A DNA stretch of 64,000 bases from Mesorhabditis belari (Eukaryota; Nematoda; Chromadorea; Rhabditida; Rhabditidae): positions 3,190,001-3,254,000 of the forward strand of contig CAUEEP010000735.1 in assembly GCA_958450365.1 (NCBI GenBank), written 5' to 3'. A model generated the notes under the pieces. The model saw only the letters and a program-made list of their open reading frames with translations, made no database searches and was not told the DNA's origin. This document shows positions 25,201 through 33,408 of the stretch, in pieces. The position numbers and the translations under genes were made by a program. How positions within the stretch are numbered: position 1 is the stretch's first letter; each line of letters opens with the position of its first letter.

Positions 25201-28200
25201 GAAAAACGGGAAAAATGGGAAAAACTTGGAAAAAACGATGAAACATTTAAATATCAACAACCTTTTTTGTATAGGGTTTTGCAAAAGGACATAAAAAATA
25301 GTTGTAAACGTTGATCAAGTACACTATTTTCAAAGGGAAATGTTTTTTAATGTATTAGAATTTGGGAAAATGATTTAAAAGTAATGATAATGAATGATTT
25401 TAAAGTAAAAATTTCTAAATCTATTCAAAAAGGTTAGCAAAAAGGGGAAAAACGGGAAAAACTTGGAAAAACATTTAAATATCAACAAACAACAATGAAA
25501 CATTTAAATATCAATAACCTTTTTTGTAATCGGAAAGGTTAAATGAAAAATGAAAAGTTTGAAAAATAAAAAATGAAAATTTTCCGAAGCTACGAAATGA
25601 TACGACGTAGTACGGTATGGAAACGTCTTAAAAATTCGACGTGCTTCAAAAAGGATGAAATGGTGGTTAATGTCCGACTTTTTCTTTAAAGCCCTCTTTT
25701 AACCGCAGGGTCGATGAGGGGCGTGGTCTATTGGTAAAGTTCTCGCTTCGGGTTCGAGGGGTCTCAGGTTCGAGTCCGGGCTGAACCCGAGTGGTCTCAG
25801 ATTTTTGCAAAACTGACTTAAAAAGTTTAGAGAACAGTTTTAAACGTTTAATTAGCAAATTTTATAGAAAATGATTGTTAGAAAATGATTGTTAAGTATA
25901 AAATTGATTGTTTTTTATTTCAAAATGAATCTGGAATGGAAAATTTCGGGAAAATAGCTAAATTTAGAGAAAAATGAAGGAATTTTAAAGAATATTGATT
26001 AAATTTTGGTTTAAAAGCTGTAAAAACTATAGAAAACTATAGAAAAGTGTTTAAAATTAGTGCTTACGATGAAGAAAACGTGGTGAAAGTTAGAAATTCA
26101 AAGAAATTTGATTATTTTCTTTTATTTTGATTATTTTCTTATTAGCAAACTGTTTTAAAGGGTTAAAAATGTCAAAAATGCCAAAAAAAAATTGTTTTTG
26201 GTTGTTGTTTATTTTATTCGCGAAATCGCGAAAAGCGGCGGAAAGGCTATTGATCTGAGGGTCGCTGGCAATTCATTTGCTCAGCGTTTGAGCTTTTGAA
26301 GCTTTTGAAATTTTCCCATTTTCCGAAGATGTTTCAAAATCGTGGTGGCAATTCATTGGTGGTGGGAATTCATTTGCTCAGCGAGTTCCCCGACTCGTTT
26401 GTCGAGGATCCTCTTCAACCAAATCAGCGAGTTTGTCTTCGTCGATTTCCGATGATCTTTCTGTTCTTGCACTATCGAGAAATGAGAAATTTCCTTGACG
26501 AAATCGTTGAAACCAATTCTGGATCGTTCGTTCGGTGACGAAATCGGGTCCATAAACGTCAATAATCTCTCGATGAGCCTGTGCAGCATTGAGTTTTCGG
26601 TTGAATGCATACAAAAACAGGTGTCGCTGGTGCCCCTCCGATGAATAAAATTGAGTATGAATCAAAGAATTTCAAAATATTCAATCAATTTGAGAGATTT
26701 GAGCAATTTTAAAGTGAATAATAGTGATTTCAATGAGCAAAAGTGAACTTTTACTTCTTTTTTTCCTTTTTTGCCACGTCGCTGAACGGGAAAAGGTCAC
26801 AGATTCTCACAAAATAACTCTTTTTATCAAAAATTCGTAAACACATCTTTTTTTTGGATTTGAAAACGCATTTGGACTCTCAGTGATGCATCAGATTGAT
26901 GCGTTTCGATCGAGAAGAAGCCAGAGCGTACTTTGAACTCATTTCTGTTAGCTGCTTCTACTGGCTGCTTCTGTTAGCTGCTTCTGTTAGCTGCTTCTGT
27001 TAGCTGCTTCTGTTAGCTGCTTCTCCTAGCTGCTTCTCCTAGCTGCTTCTGTGGCTGCTTCTGTTAGCTGCTTCTGTTAGCTGCTTCTACTGGCTGCTTC
27101 TCTTAGCTGCTTCTACTAGCTGCTTCTACTGGCTGCTTCTCCTAGCTGCTTCTCCTAGCTGCTTCTGTGGCTGCTTCTGTTAGCTGCTTCTGTTAGCTGC
27201 TTCTACTGGCTGCTTCTCTTAGCTGCTTCTGCTGGCCGCTTCTACTGGCTGCTTCAGCCGGCCGCTCTTACTGGCTGCTTCTACTGGCTGCTGGCTTTCA
27301 CTTGAAAAGCTTCTTTCAATAATCAATGAATTTTTGGTGTAAAAAGTTAGATAAAAGAAGATTAAATCGTTTTTCTAAAGTAAAGCTAAAGTAAAGCTGA
27401 CTGGCTAAATAAGGCGGTCAAAAAAGCGTCCAAAAAACGTTCAAAAAAACTGACTTTAGCAAGCATAAAGTACACAAGAGAGTCTGGTATTTGGTTGTTA
27501 AAATGTCAGTCGTCGATATGAGATTTAAAAGGAAAAAGGGAAAGGACAAGGCTTTGAAAGAATTGAAAGAGTTGAAAGAGTCGTTTACAGAAAAGAGAAC
27601 AAAGAAAAGAATGGATTTCGAGAAAACATGAGAAAGAACACAAAAAGTACACTGTAAAGGCACTGTAAAGTCTGAATAAAATCGAATTAAAACATGAATT
27701 TGTTTAAAAACGTAAAGATCCAAGAAATTGTATTTTAATGGTAGAAAAGTATTGTAATCTAAATGATCCAAATGATTTAAATGATTTCAATGATTTCAAT
27801 GATTTAAATGATTTGTATGATTTAAATGATTTTAAATGATCTAAAGGATTCTAAATGATCTCCAAAGTATTTCAAATGATTCAAATGATCTCTAGAAGAT
27901 CTTCAAATAATCTCCAAAGTATTTCAAATGATTTAAATGATCTAAATGATCTAAATGCTAAAAGCTAAATGCTAAAATGATCTCTAAAAGATTTCCATTG
28001 AATATTTCTAAAATAAAACTTCAAAACTAAGCTTAAAGACGGATAGAATCAGCTAAAAAGTGAATAAATTGAATGAAAAAAGAGACAAGATTACAGTAGA
28101 AAAGAGCACGATTTAGAAAACGGATTAGAGAAAACAGTTGCCGTAGTTTAAATGAGATTACGATGGCTTAGGGTAGCTTGGGGTAGCTTGGGGTGGCTTA

Positions 28201-30465
28201 GGGTAGCTTACGATGGCTTAGGGTAGCTTACGATGGCTTAGGGTAGCTTAGGGTGGCTTAGGGTGGCTTATGGAGGCTTAGGGTGGCTTATCGAGGCTTA
28301 GGGTAGCTTCCGATGGCTTAGGGTAGCTTATGATGGCTTAGGGTAGCTTAGGGTAGCTTAGGGTAGCTTATGGTAGCTTAGGGTGGCTTAGGGTGGCTTG
28401 GGGTAGCTTAGGGTAGCTTAGGGTAGCTTACGATCGCTTACCATAGCTTACGGTAGCTACAATAAGGTGTCACCCTTTTAGAAAACGATAAAAGCTTCAT
28501 AACAGAAATTCCAAAGAATAGACTAGCCAAAAATCGACTAAAATGTGAAAGTGAACTGATATTTCTCTCTAAAACACCGGCATTTCGTCTAATCCTTTGC
28601 GATTTCCCCCATCCAAGCTGTGTCAATTCGCTTTTTGAAAACGAAAATTTGCCATTTATGCCATTTACGCGATTTCCCCCCAAAAAAAGTCATTTTTGAG
28701 AACTGTGATCACGAAAAGTAAAGGACTGGCTCATTTTGTGGAAACTGGTCTAAAATTTGCGAGTTTTTCAAATTTTTTTCTTTATTCTGGAATGCAATTT
28801 AAGCTTTTTCAATAAAATTTTTTAAAAATTCAAAAAAAAAAAATTTTTTTTTAATTAATTACTCAACTTTCCTTAAATGTCTAAGTGTTAAATATTATTT
28901 TTTAAATTGAAGCTTAAAGCTTTTTTTTTATTCATACTTAACTACAGTGATGTCCGTAGTATAGAAAAGTATAGAAAAGAGGTCCATAGTATAGAAAAGT
29001 TTCGTTTTTTCGTAAAAATATCTCTTGGATCACGAAAAGTAAAGGACTGGTTGATTTTGTGGAAACTGCTCTAAAATTTGCGAGTTTTCAACGTTTTTTC
29101 TTCGTTCTGGAATGCAATTTGAGCTTTTTCAATAAAAGTTTTAAAAAATTCAAAAAAAAAATTTTTTTTTGAATTATTTACCCAACTTTGCTTAAATGTC
29201 TAAGTCTTAAATATTATTTTTAAAATTGAAGCTTGAAGCTTTTTTTGTTCATAATGGACTACAGTGAGGTCCATAGTATAGAAAAGTTTCGTTTTTTTCG
29301 TAAAAATGTCTCTTGGAAGCGTGATCATTGATCAGAGTTGGGTAATTGATCCAAGAATAGGTAAATAGAGCTTTTTTTTTGAGGGAAAAGCTGGGAAAAG
29401 AGAAAGTATTTCGTATTTTTGAGAAAGTAAAGCCAATTTCTGAGATCAAAGAACCAAAAAAGTGAACGAAAAAGCGGTAGTTTTTGAAGATTTTCAAGAA
29501 AAAGTTGAATTTTCGAGTTCTAAAGGGAAAAACGAGAATTTCGATAGGAATACGAGGATTTTTTGATTTTTTTGTAAATTCTGGAAGTCACAACAAGTTT
29601 TGGCAATAAGATTTTGTTAAGTTTTAAGAAAGAAAAAAAAATTTTTGATTTTAGCTGATTTTCTTTGCTTAATTGGAGAAAAATTCTGTACTAAGCAAAG
29701 AAATTTATTTATATTTTTGTTTAATTGGACGAGAGTTGAATACCGTAAATAATGTAACAGTATCTGACCGCGATAATGATGTGCGGAGTGTTACGTAGTC
29801 GAGTTTTGACTCTGGTAGAGCTTTGACTCTGGTAGAGCTTTGACTCTGGTCGAGCTTTGACTCTTCTCTCGACTCTGGTTTATGCTACAAGGCGCGCGTA
29901 AACGGTAGTTTATTAAATGCTGAGATTTAGGGCTATTTTTTGAGATGAAAGAGGCATTTTTTGGAAGTACAAGCGCTTTGGAAGTACAGGCGGAATACTA
30001 AAAAACTTTTGCGATTACGCGACTGTACAAGGGCGATAGTGATTACAGTATTTACGGTATACAGTCGACTCTTGATCTAATGACTAATGATCTAACGACT
30101 CTCGATCTAACGACTCTCGATCTAACGATCCTCGATCTAGCGATCTAACGGCTCTCACTCACTTCTATATAAAGATGTTTGATCTAACGATCCTCGAGCT
30201 AATGATCCTCGATCTAACGACTCTCGATCTAACGATCTAACGGCCCTTACTTCTATATAACGAGTTTGATCTAACGATATTTGATCTAACGACTCTCGAT
30301 CTAACGACTACATTTCCGAGTCCTAACAGAGTGAAGAGTTGACTGTATTTCCTTATTTCTTATCACCGACCTAATGCTTGTTGTTGGAGATGCGGGTCGA
30401 GTTGTTGCAAGAGTTGTTGAGTGATTTGAAGACCGCCCAATGGCGCTCCAGAGCTTTCCATTTGA
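1215..30465 (-). CDS. Large Gln/Ala/Pro-rich protein gene, 3' end not reached
   Basis: I do not recognise this gene by name. Seventeen putative exons with matching splice signals read in order on the minus strand: 30465-30371, 15396-15286, 13533-13444, 13170-13067, 12622-12557, 11610-11512, 10858-10715, 8469-8312, 7908-7811, 7703-7579, 7238-7147, 7107-6978, 6786-6693, 5769-5630, 4916-4638, 4593-4448 and 1350-1215, about 700 codons. The product is dominated by Gln, Ala, Ser, Pro and His runs, including (QA)n around 13.1 kb and 12.6 kb. The only non-repetitive block is encoded at 8469-7811 and contains [17 protein letters not shown], which looks like a conserved fold. There is no membrane segment. 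Such composition is typical of nuclear coregulators, but that is inference. No initiator exon or terminal stop was identified. Introns range from 44 bases to about 15 kb, and several consist almost entirely of tandem repeats. Confidence 0.72.
1380..1530. mobile_element. Short palindromic element (CTCGGTGTTGG family), copy 1
   Basis: The arm CTCAAATTCCTCGGTGTTGG is answered 100 bases later by CCAACACCGAGATATTTAAG. Copies with the same arms lie at 3.31-3.47 and 3.65-3.81 kb. This is a non-coding inverted-repeat element inside an intron or the 3' part of the Q/A-rich gene. Confidence 0.7.
2039..2098 (-). other. tRNA-like sequence
   Basis: Read on the minus strand it has an A-box-like TAGTGGATAACACATAGG and a B-box-like GGTTCGATCCC. 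The acceptor stem does not pair, so this is probably a tRNA-derived SINE head or tRNA pseudogene. Confidence 0.5.
2222..2299 (+). other. tRNA-Cys-like sequence, probably a pseudogene
   Basis: It has a D-arm-like GTAGCCTAGTGGATAGCGC, an anticodon-loop-like CTGCAGC (GCA in the anticodon position) and a T-arm-like GGTTCGGTCCC. The anticodon and acceptor stems do not close well. It faces the tRNA-like sequence at 2.04 kb in inverted orientation. Confidence 0.5.
2665..2851. repeat. CTTCCTTG microsatellite
   Basis: A run of CTTC, CTTG and CTTT words without stop codons explains the apparent Leu/Ser/Phe ORF here. Confidence 0.95.
3130..3812. mobile_element. Cluster of palindromic elements (CTCGGTGTTGG family)
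   Basis: Two near-complete copies (about 3312-3468 and 3655-3812) and a diverged copy (3130-3270) share arms around AAATTTCTCGGTGTTGG and a centre with ACCAATCGATAGAGAAAG. They form a local tandem of inverted-repeat units about 343 bp apart. The overlapping ORFs on both strands are by-products of the palindromes. Confidence 0.75.
4157..4352. repeat. AAGGCTAGCT minisatellite
   Basis: About 20 copies of the self-complementary-core 10-mer AAGGCTAGCT, with AAGGCCTAGCT and AAGCCTTAGCT variants, occupy the sequence beyond the exon at 4448-4593. Because the unit contains AGCT and CTAG, any transcript of it can fold extensively. Confidence 0.95.
5018..5629. repeat. CAGAATTATCTTTAGAAACCT minisatellite with a duplicated exon end
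   Basis: Units of about 20-23 bp fill the intron between exons 5769-5630 and 4916-4638 of the Q/A-rich gene. At 5182-5230 the array contains a copy of the last 46 bases of the neighbouring exon (shared core GGATTCAATCGAAATCCAGG), so the array expanded together with the exon-intron junction. Confidence 0.9.
5979..6644. mobile_element. Terminal-inverted-repeat element carrying a 20-bp minisatellite
   Basis: The ends CAGTGGTCCACAAAAG and CTTTTGTGGACCACTG are exact inverted repeats, with TA following the right end. Inside, 6170-6615 is about 22 copies of the 20-mer GCCTTATATACGAATTGGTC. Since 20 is not a multiple of three and the unit lacks stops, all frames stay open and yield a spurious [15 protein letters not shown] repeat protein. 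The TIR and likely TA target suggest a Tc1/mariner-type non-autonomous element. Confidence 0.8.
7255..7555. repeat. GATCAAGCTCTA minisatellite filling an intron
   Basis: About 25 copies of 12-bp and 6-bp units occupy nearly all of the intron between exons 7703-7579 and 7238-7147. The plus-strand DQALDQ translation is an artefact of the repeat. Confidence 0.95.
8105..8305. repeat. CAGCTGTCT minisatellite next to a splice donor
   Basis: Tandem CTCTCAGCTGTCTGTCAGCTG-type units end a few bases from the donor of exon 8469-8312 of the Q/A-rich gene. The plus-strand Leu/Ser/Cys ORFs here are repeat translations. Confidence 0.92.
8562..8635 (-). other. tRNA-like sequence
   Basis: On the minus strand an A-box-like TGGTGTAGTGGTTAGTGC and a B-box-like GGGTTCGAGTCC are spaced as in a tRNA. 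The acceptor ends are not complementary, so it is probably tRNA-derived rather than functional. Confidence 0.5.
8664..9108. repeat. Direct repeat pair of about 115 bp
   Basis: 8664-8785 and 8993-9108 share long matches including GACAAAAACTG and CAGATTCGGAATCAGCGT. The 200 bases between them show no gene. From 9,120 to 9,880 I see only low-complexity T-rich and A-rich sequence. Confidence 0.8.
9880..10006. mobile_element. Palindromic element of the ACCGTAAATA family
   Basis: The left arm ATCGTAAATACCCCACCCC and the right arm ending GTCCAATTACAGTATTTACGG are inverted repeats around a C-rich centre with ACCCCACCCC words. Related ends occur at 29.74-30.06, 38.87-38.94 and 46.99-47.06 kb. Confidence 0.75.
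10057..10690. mobile_element. Three copies of a 213-bp inverted-repeat element (TTTCTCTAATAGTGCA ends)
   Basis: Units beginning near 10057, 10275 and 10448 share TCGAAATCTCGAGAACCGCTT and GGTCAGAAATGTAGCTAACG. The outer ends CTCTAATAGTGCA and TGCACTATTA(TA)GAGA are inverted. The 71-codon ORF at 10071 lies inside one unit and is not supported as a gene. Confidence 0.75.
11205..11405. repeat. GTTGCTTAAACTGGCTTTGGA minisatellite
   Basis: Six to seven diverged units of about 30 bp lie in the intron between exons 11610-11512 and 10858-10715. No coding potential is evident. Confidence 0.85.
11820..12345. repeat. GGAAATTTGCATTTAA minisatellite
   Basis: About a dozen units of 38-45 bp, each containing GAAAATTTGCATTTAAT and a CTGTCGGAAAAT-like linker, fill the intron between exons 12622-12557 and 11610-11512. 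ATTTGCAT is an octamer-like word recurring in every unit. Confidence 0.9.
13752..14852. repeat. 1.1-kb array of the 14-mer TTCAACTCCTTCCC
   Basis: About 79 copies of a 14-bp polypyrimidine unit occur with three main variants (TTCAACTCCTTCCC, TTCACTTCCTTCCC, TTCAACTCCATCCC). The variants recur in a fixed local order, so there is higher-order structure. The two ORFs of about 400 codons here are repeat translations of [14 protein letters not shown] type. A degenerate B-box-like GAGGGTTCAATCCC lies just before the array at about 13,727. Confidence 0.97.
15525..15628. repeat. AAAGCCAAGCC minisatellite
   Basis: Alternating AAAGCCAGAGCC and AAAGCCAAGCC words give Lys/Ala or Leu/Trp repeat ORFs. Between 14,870 and 15,280 I see only short direct repeats such as TTAGAAGTTGACTT. 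Confidence 0.92.
15945..16735 (-). repeat. 145-bp repeat family, array 2, inverted relative to arrays 1 and 3
   Basis: Five to six units contain CATTCTGGAATGCACACTAG and CGAAGAAACTCGTATATACT, the reverse complements of words in array 1. From 16,780 to 17,330 the sequence is A-rich with no gene visible. Confidence 0.88.
17365..17612. repeat. 32-bp GGCCAGAGAGGGCAGA minisatellite
   Basis: Eight copies of a G-rich 32-mer containing GTGGCCAGAGAGGGCAGAGA. Minus-strand ORFs across it ([14 protein letters not shown]) are repeat translations. Confidence 0.93.
17780..18425 (+). repeat. 145-bp repeat family, array 3
   Basis: Five units contain AGTGTGCGTTCCAGAACG and TACACGATTTTCTAGGGTCT. With array 2 at 15.95-16.73 kb this forms a large inverted pair about 1 kb apart. 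Confidence 0.88.
18715..19212 (+). mobile_element. 5'-truncated non-LTR retrotransposon with a target duplication of about 51 bp
   Basis: Frame 18709-19065 encodes the C-terminal tail typical of LINE reverse-transcriptase proteins, with [14 protein letters not shown] followed by FKKRI and then a stop. The reverse-transcriptase and endonuclease domains are missing, so this is a 5' truncation. The 3' end is an AATAAAGTATTATTATT tail. The insert (about 18767-19161) is flanked by near-perfect direct repeats, 18715-18766 and 19162-19212, both containing TTGGTTCTGACCCTAACTTT and differing at about two positions. That is the expected product of target-primed reverse transcription, although the duplication is long. 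Confidence 0.8.
19712..20048 (-). other. Three tandem tRNA-like units (SINE-like)
   Basis: Units at about 19785-19712, 19911-19832 and 20048-19970 each carry an A-box-like TGGCTCAGT..GTAGAG(C/T)GGTCG and a B-box-like GGTTCGATTCC. They share the anticodon-region word GTCGTCTACAAGGCGA (GTCGCCTTCAAGGCCA in the first) and a 3' flank of TTCGATTTTTGC. Acceptor stems do not pair. They are repeated as units of about 140 bp, which fits a tandem tRNA-derived SINE rather than three working tRNA genes. Confidence 0.65.
20461..20696. repeat. TCTGGCTTTAAA minisatellite
   Basis: About 19 copies of a 12-mer with TCTGCCTCTAAA variants at the end. Overlapping Ser/Gly/Phe/Lys and Leu/Ala/Asn ORFs are artefacts. 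Confidence 0.93.
20743..21070. repeat. Three units of a TGTGACATCCAGATAAG repeat of about 145 bp
   Basis: TGTGACATCCAGATAAGACA and close variants recur at about 20760, 20903 and 21046, with AATGCACAAAGAATTC-like words between. The spacing is close to that of the 145-bp family but the core word differs. Confidence 0.75.
21488..21598. repeat. CTTTCTCTCTTTCTCTTC microsatellite
   Basis: This is a pure pyrimidine tract on the plus strand. Its antisense gives an Arg/Lys/Glu repeat ORF that I do not accept as coding. Confidence 0.95.
22396..22577. repeat. GGGAAAGCTGAGAAAGCT minisatellite
   Basis: About 20 copies of a 9-mer, flanked on both sides by near-identical sequence (ATGATGATGATATTTTGTCGTAC on the left and CATCATCATATTTTGTCGTAC on the right). 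From 22,580 to 24,180 I see no gene, only AT-rich sequence. Confidence 0.93.
24188..24340. mobile_element. 153-bp MITE with CAGTCGACTCTCTATAA ends
   Basis: The left end CAGTCGACGCTCTCTATAAC and the right end GTTATAGAGAGAGTCGACTG are inverted, and TA flanks both sides. The internal sequence repeats TTATAGAGT words in both orientations, so the whole unit folds as a hairpin. The TIR style resembles pogo/Tigger-like elements. A second copy lies at 51,517-51,670. Confidence 0.85.
24478..24600. repeat. AAGAAACCAAAGAAATCGAT minisatellite
   Basis: Six copies of a 20-mer occur in an otherwise featureless A-rich stretch. Confidence 0.9.
25051..25535. repeat. Tandem duplication, unit about 225-245 bp
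   Basis: Both units share AAAAAATAGTTGTAAACGTT, CAAGTACACTATTTTCAAAG and a final AAACATTTAAATATCAACAA. The second unit carries small internal insertions. No ORF spans it. Confidence 0.85.
25716..25788 (+). other. tRNA-Pro(CGG)-like pseudogene or SINE head
   Basis: GTGGTCTATTGGTAAAGTTC, the anticodon arm CTCGCTTCGGGTTCGAG and the T arm CTCAGGTTCGAGTCC closely follow a eukaryotic tRNA-Pro with CGG in the anticodon position. The 5' and 3' acceptor strands do not pair, which argues against a working tRNA. Confidence 0.6.
26350..26665 (-). pseudogene. Mariner transposase, N-terminal fragment
   Basis: The frame starting at 26665 encodes the paired helix-turn-helix region of mariner transposases: an [15 protein letters not shown] first helix block, [16 protein letters not shown] as the linker and recognition region, then [16 protein letters not shown]. 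The reading frame breaks within the following R-E-L-A region, where the neighbouring frame continues with GELAEQM. Nothing resembling the catalytic D,D34D domain follows. I cannot see terminal repeats, so this is an old truncated copy. It lies within or upstream of the Q/A-rich gene's largest intron. Confidence 0.85.
26945..27298. repeat. GCTTCTGTTAGCT minisatellite
   Basis: About 27 copies of a 12-13-mer with TGTTAGCTGCTTC, TACTGGCTGCTTC and TCCTAGCTGCTTC variants. The block of roughly 100 bp appears duplicated within the array. Confidence 0.94.
27758..27985. repeat. ATGATTTAAATG low-complexity array
   Basis: Diverged 10-14-bp units built on AAATGATTTAAATGAT. Confidence 0.85.
28165..28455. 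repeat. GGGTAGCTTA minisatellite
   Basis: About 27 copies of a 10-mer, GGGTAGCTTA or GGGTGGCTTA, with CGATGGCTTA variants. It contains TTAGGGT words but the 10-bp period shows it is not telomeric. Confidence 0.95.
28708..29300. repeat. Tandem duplication, unit about 320 bp
   Basis: Both units share GATCACGAAAAGTAAAGGACT, CTAAAATTTGCGAG and the final GGTCCATAGTATAGAAAAG. A/T homopolymer lengths differ between units. From 29,300 to 29,740 no gene is visible. Confidence 0.85.
29742..30059. mobile_element. 318-bp element with ACCGTAAATA ends
   Basis: The left end TACCGTAAATAATG and the right end AGTATTTACGGTA are inverted. The interior holds a GACTCTGGTAGAGCTTT tandem repeat and several CGCG words. 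It ends exactly where the next TIR element begins. Confidence 0.65.
30062..30345. mobile_element. 284-bp TIR element with an internal GATCTAACGACTCTC repeat
   Basis: The ends CAGTCGACTCTTGATC and AAGAGTTGACTG are inverted, with TA on both sides. Most of the interior is a tandem of GATCTAACGACTCTC-like units, which resemble the TIR itself. It belongs with the CAGTCGACTCT family at 24.19 and 51.52 kb. Confidence 0.75.
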
Positions 30466-30597
30466 CTGAAAACAAATCTCAATTCAAATTCTATTTTCAA
30501 AACGTAAAAATATACGAAAAGATTTGAAATATTTAAAGAAAAGAAAAGAAAATCTTTTTAAAAAGCGGTTTTTGAAGAATGATTGCTTTAGAAAGTC

Positions 30598-30775
30598 GCT
30601 CAATGGCGCTCGCTTAATGCTCAGATCGCTCAATGGCGCTCGCTCAATGCTCAGATCGCTCAATGCTTAGATCGCTCAATGGCGCTCGCTCAATGCTTAG
30701 ATCGCTCAATGCTTAGATCGCTCAATGGCGCTCGCTTAATGCTCAGATCGCTCAATGCTTAGATCGCTCAATGGC
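30598..30775. repeat. GCTCAATGGCGCTCGCTCAATGC minisatellite
   Basis: Units copy AATGGCGCTC from the exon at 30465-30371 immediately downstream on the minus strand, as well as the exon-flanking CAAAGCTTTCCATTT. This array therefore probably grew from a duplicated exon border. Confidence 0.85.
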
Positions 30776-31329
30776 ACTCCAAAGCTTTCCATTTAATTCT
30801 AAATCAAATTTCAATTCAAATTCTATCTTCTAGCCTCAAAGAAATCCATAGAAAGATCTAAAATCGAAAGAAAAGATAAGAAAATGATTTTAAAAGAGAT
30901 TTAAAAGAGATTTAAAAAATCATTTCTTCAGAAAATGATCGTTTAATTTATCTTGCAAACTTTTAACACAAAAAACAAAAGAAAAATGGAATAAAAAAAC
31001 GATGAATAGCTAGAAAAAGAGCCAGAAAATCGACAGAAAAATCAGAAAAATCTTTCATTTCACAAATTTTTAAGCAAAATTACCCAATCTAGCCAATCTA
31101 GAGCATCAAATTTTTCCTAAAAAAAACCCCTTTCAAACTTTTCTAAATGCTTTAAATATGTGCAAAAATTAAATTCCTCGTTTTCCTCTAAACTTAAACT
31201 ATCTGTCACATTGAATTCTAACGAAAACAGATCATTTCTGTAAGAAAAAAAGAAAAATGAAGATTTCAGTGCACTAGAATTCAGTTCACCGTTTGCTTCA
31301 ATGCGCTTGCAAGTTTTGAGCACAAAGTA

Positions 31330-32110
31330 TCATCAAAAATTCTCCATTAAATAGTGTGCGTTCCAGAATGAAAACTTTGTTAGATAAGTATAGTAAAAGT
31401 GGTCATAGTAGCAGCGCTTTCTTAGAGAACTTCTTCGTGCACTAGAAAGGGTGAGTTTTCATTACCACAAAGTACGTCTAAAACTTATCCATTAAATAGT
31501 GTGCGTTCCAGAATGAAAACTTTGTTAGATAAGTATAGTAAAAGTGGTCATAGTAGCAGCGCTTTCTTAGAGAACTTCTTCGTGCACTAGAAAGGGTGAG
31601 TTTTCATTACCACAAAGTACGTCTAAAACTTATCCATTAAATAGTGTGCTTTCCAGAATGCAAACTTTGTTAGATAAGTATAGTAAAAGTAGCCATTCTA
31701 GCGATGATTTCTTATAGAACTCCTTCCACCAGAAAGGGTGTGTTTCCATTGAGCACAAAGTACCATCAAAACTTATCCATTAGGTAGTGTGCCTTCCAGA
31801 ATGCAAACTTTGTTAGATAAGTATAGTAAAAGTAGTCTTAATAGCAGTGTTTCCTTAGAGAACTCCGTCGTGCACTAGAAAGGATGTGTTTTCCCGAGAG
31901 CAAAATGCTCCCAAAACTTATCCATTATATAGTGTGCCTTCCAGAATGAAAACTTTATTAGATAAGTATTGTAAAAGTAGTTATAGTAACGGCGTTTTCT
32001 TTGAAAACTCCTTCGTGCAGAAAGAAAGGATTTCGTTTACACGTGAACAAAATGCCCCAAATTTATTCATTAGTTTAAATGCCTTCCAGAACGGCCATTT
32101 TGTTAAATAT
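31330..32110 (+). repeat. Variant 142-bp repeat array
   Basis: Six units share ATAGTGTGCGTTCCAGAATG with the 145-bp family but have a different remainder (ACTTTGTTAGATAAGTATAG, GAACTTCTTCGTGCACTAG). The first two units are almost identical over more than 130 bases and the last is strongly diverged. Confidence 0.88.
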
Positions 32111-32300
32111 TTACTGAAAATTCGATATAGAACAACTATTTTCAGGCGTGAATCTAGTTCTCAATAAAAGCAGTCCTATTTTTACCTTTAATCATTTAAA
32201 TGAGTCTTTTCTTCAGTGAACTGGAGCTCATGCTATCGTTTAGTGAAAGAAAATGGTCGATTACGATTTATTGAATAAAAGTTGGGTATTTATTGACGGA

Positions 32301-32375
32301 ATCTAAATAACTGAATATCTAGATAAGATATTCAGTTATTTCATTTAATAACTGAATATCTTATCTAGATATTTG
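32301..32375. repeat. Nested palindrome
   Basis: AATAACTGAATATCT, AGATATTCAGTTATT and then AATAACTGAATATCTTATC form a three-armed set of inverted repeats. The rest of 32,110-33,400 shows no gene apart from a tRNA-like sequence. Confidence 0.85.
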
Positions 32376-32492
32376 TTAATTTTAACGTCGATTTGTTATA
32401 AAATCGGTTTTGTCTGAGGTTATAAATCCGGTTTGTCTTAGATTATAAATGCGGTTCGTCGTTTATCAACCCCAAAAAACCCTGGGTTTCAG

Positions 32493-32566
32493 CTAGGGGT
32501 ATAGCTCAGTGGTAGATGGCTGGGTTTGGACCCGATAGGTCGAGGGTTCAAACCCTGGTAGTGCTA
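32493..32566 (+). other. tRNA-like sequence
   Basis: GTATAGCTCAGTGGTAGATG resembles the tRNA-Cys or Pro D arm and GAGGGTTCAAACCCTG is a good T arm. The anticodon stem does not form a normal 5-bp, 7-base loop and the acceptor pairs poorly, so it is likely a pseudogene or SINE head. Confidence 0.5.
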
Positions 32567-33408
32567 AAGTTTTGTTTTTATTGCAAAAAAAGGATTTTGA
32601 TGGGGTGAAGGCCATCAAAATACTCTGAAATCTCTAGAAATAAAGAAAAATAATGAAAAGAAAAGAGAGATGAGCGTAATTCTTTTCTCAAATCTCTCAA
32701 ATCGATTTTTCTGACGTATTTAAGAAAAAAAAATGATGATATTACGAAAGATTATTGCTTTATTAAGTAAAAAAAAAAAGTTTTATTGTTTTTGAGGCTT
32801 TTTGCAAACGCATGGGATCTAGTGGATTGGGATTTGGTGTTCTTTAGAGTCTTTATAAATGCAAGGCACTTAGCGCACGGAATTGATTGAAAAGCGTTAA
32901 GGTTTTTCAGTTAAACTCGTAGAATAAAGTTAGTTTTTTTTAGCTTTTTGTTTGTCGACTTTTTTTAGAGTTTTTAGAGGAAAGTAGGAATTCAGGAGAT
33001 TGAAATTTTCTTCTGAAAACAGGGCACAGAAACGCAAGGAAGCTGGTGTACAATATTATATCAAATTTAAAAGCATTTAAAAGCATTTAAATCCGATTTT
33101 CTCTTAAACTATTAAAGCTTTTCAAAAGCTAAAAGCTAGATAAAAAGATTTTTTTTGCTTTCTTTTTCATTTAATAAAAGTATTTCCCAGTTTTTTTTCA
33201 AATGAATCTCAGCGGATTATCGTTTTTAAAAAAAAGTAAAAGAAGATTTATTTTATAAAAAAAGGAGATTCATTTTGTAGCCAAGAAGGAAATAATCAAA
33301 AAAAAATTAAATCAATTAAATCAGAGATCTATTTTAAAGATTATTTTACGAAATTCTCTCTACGAACATTCAAAATTCCATTACTTAAACGGAATTTTGT
33401 AAAATTTA

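Noticed and set aside
28165..28455. TTAGGGT-rich tract as an interstitial telomere
   Set aside because: The period is 10 bp with AGC inserted between words, and the nematode telomere repeat is TTAGGC. It is an ordinary minisatellite.
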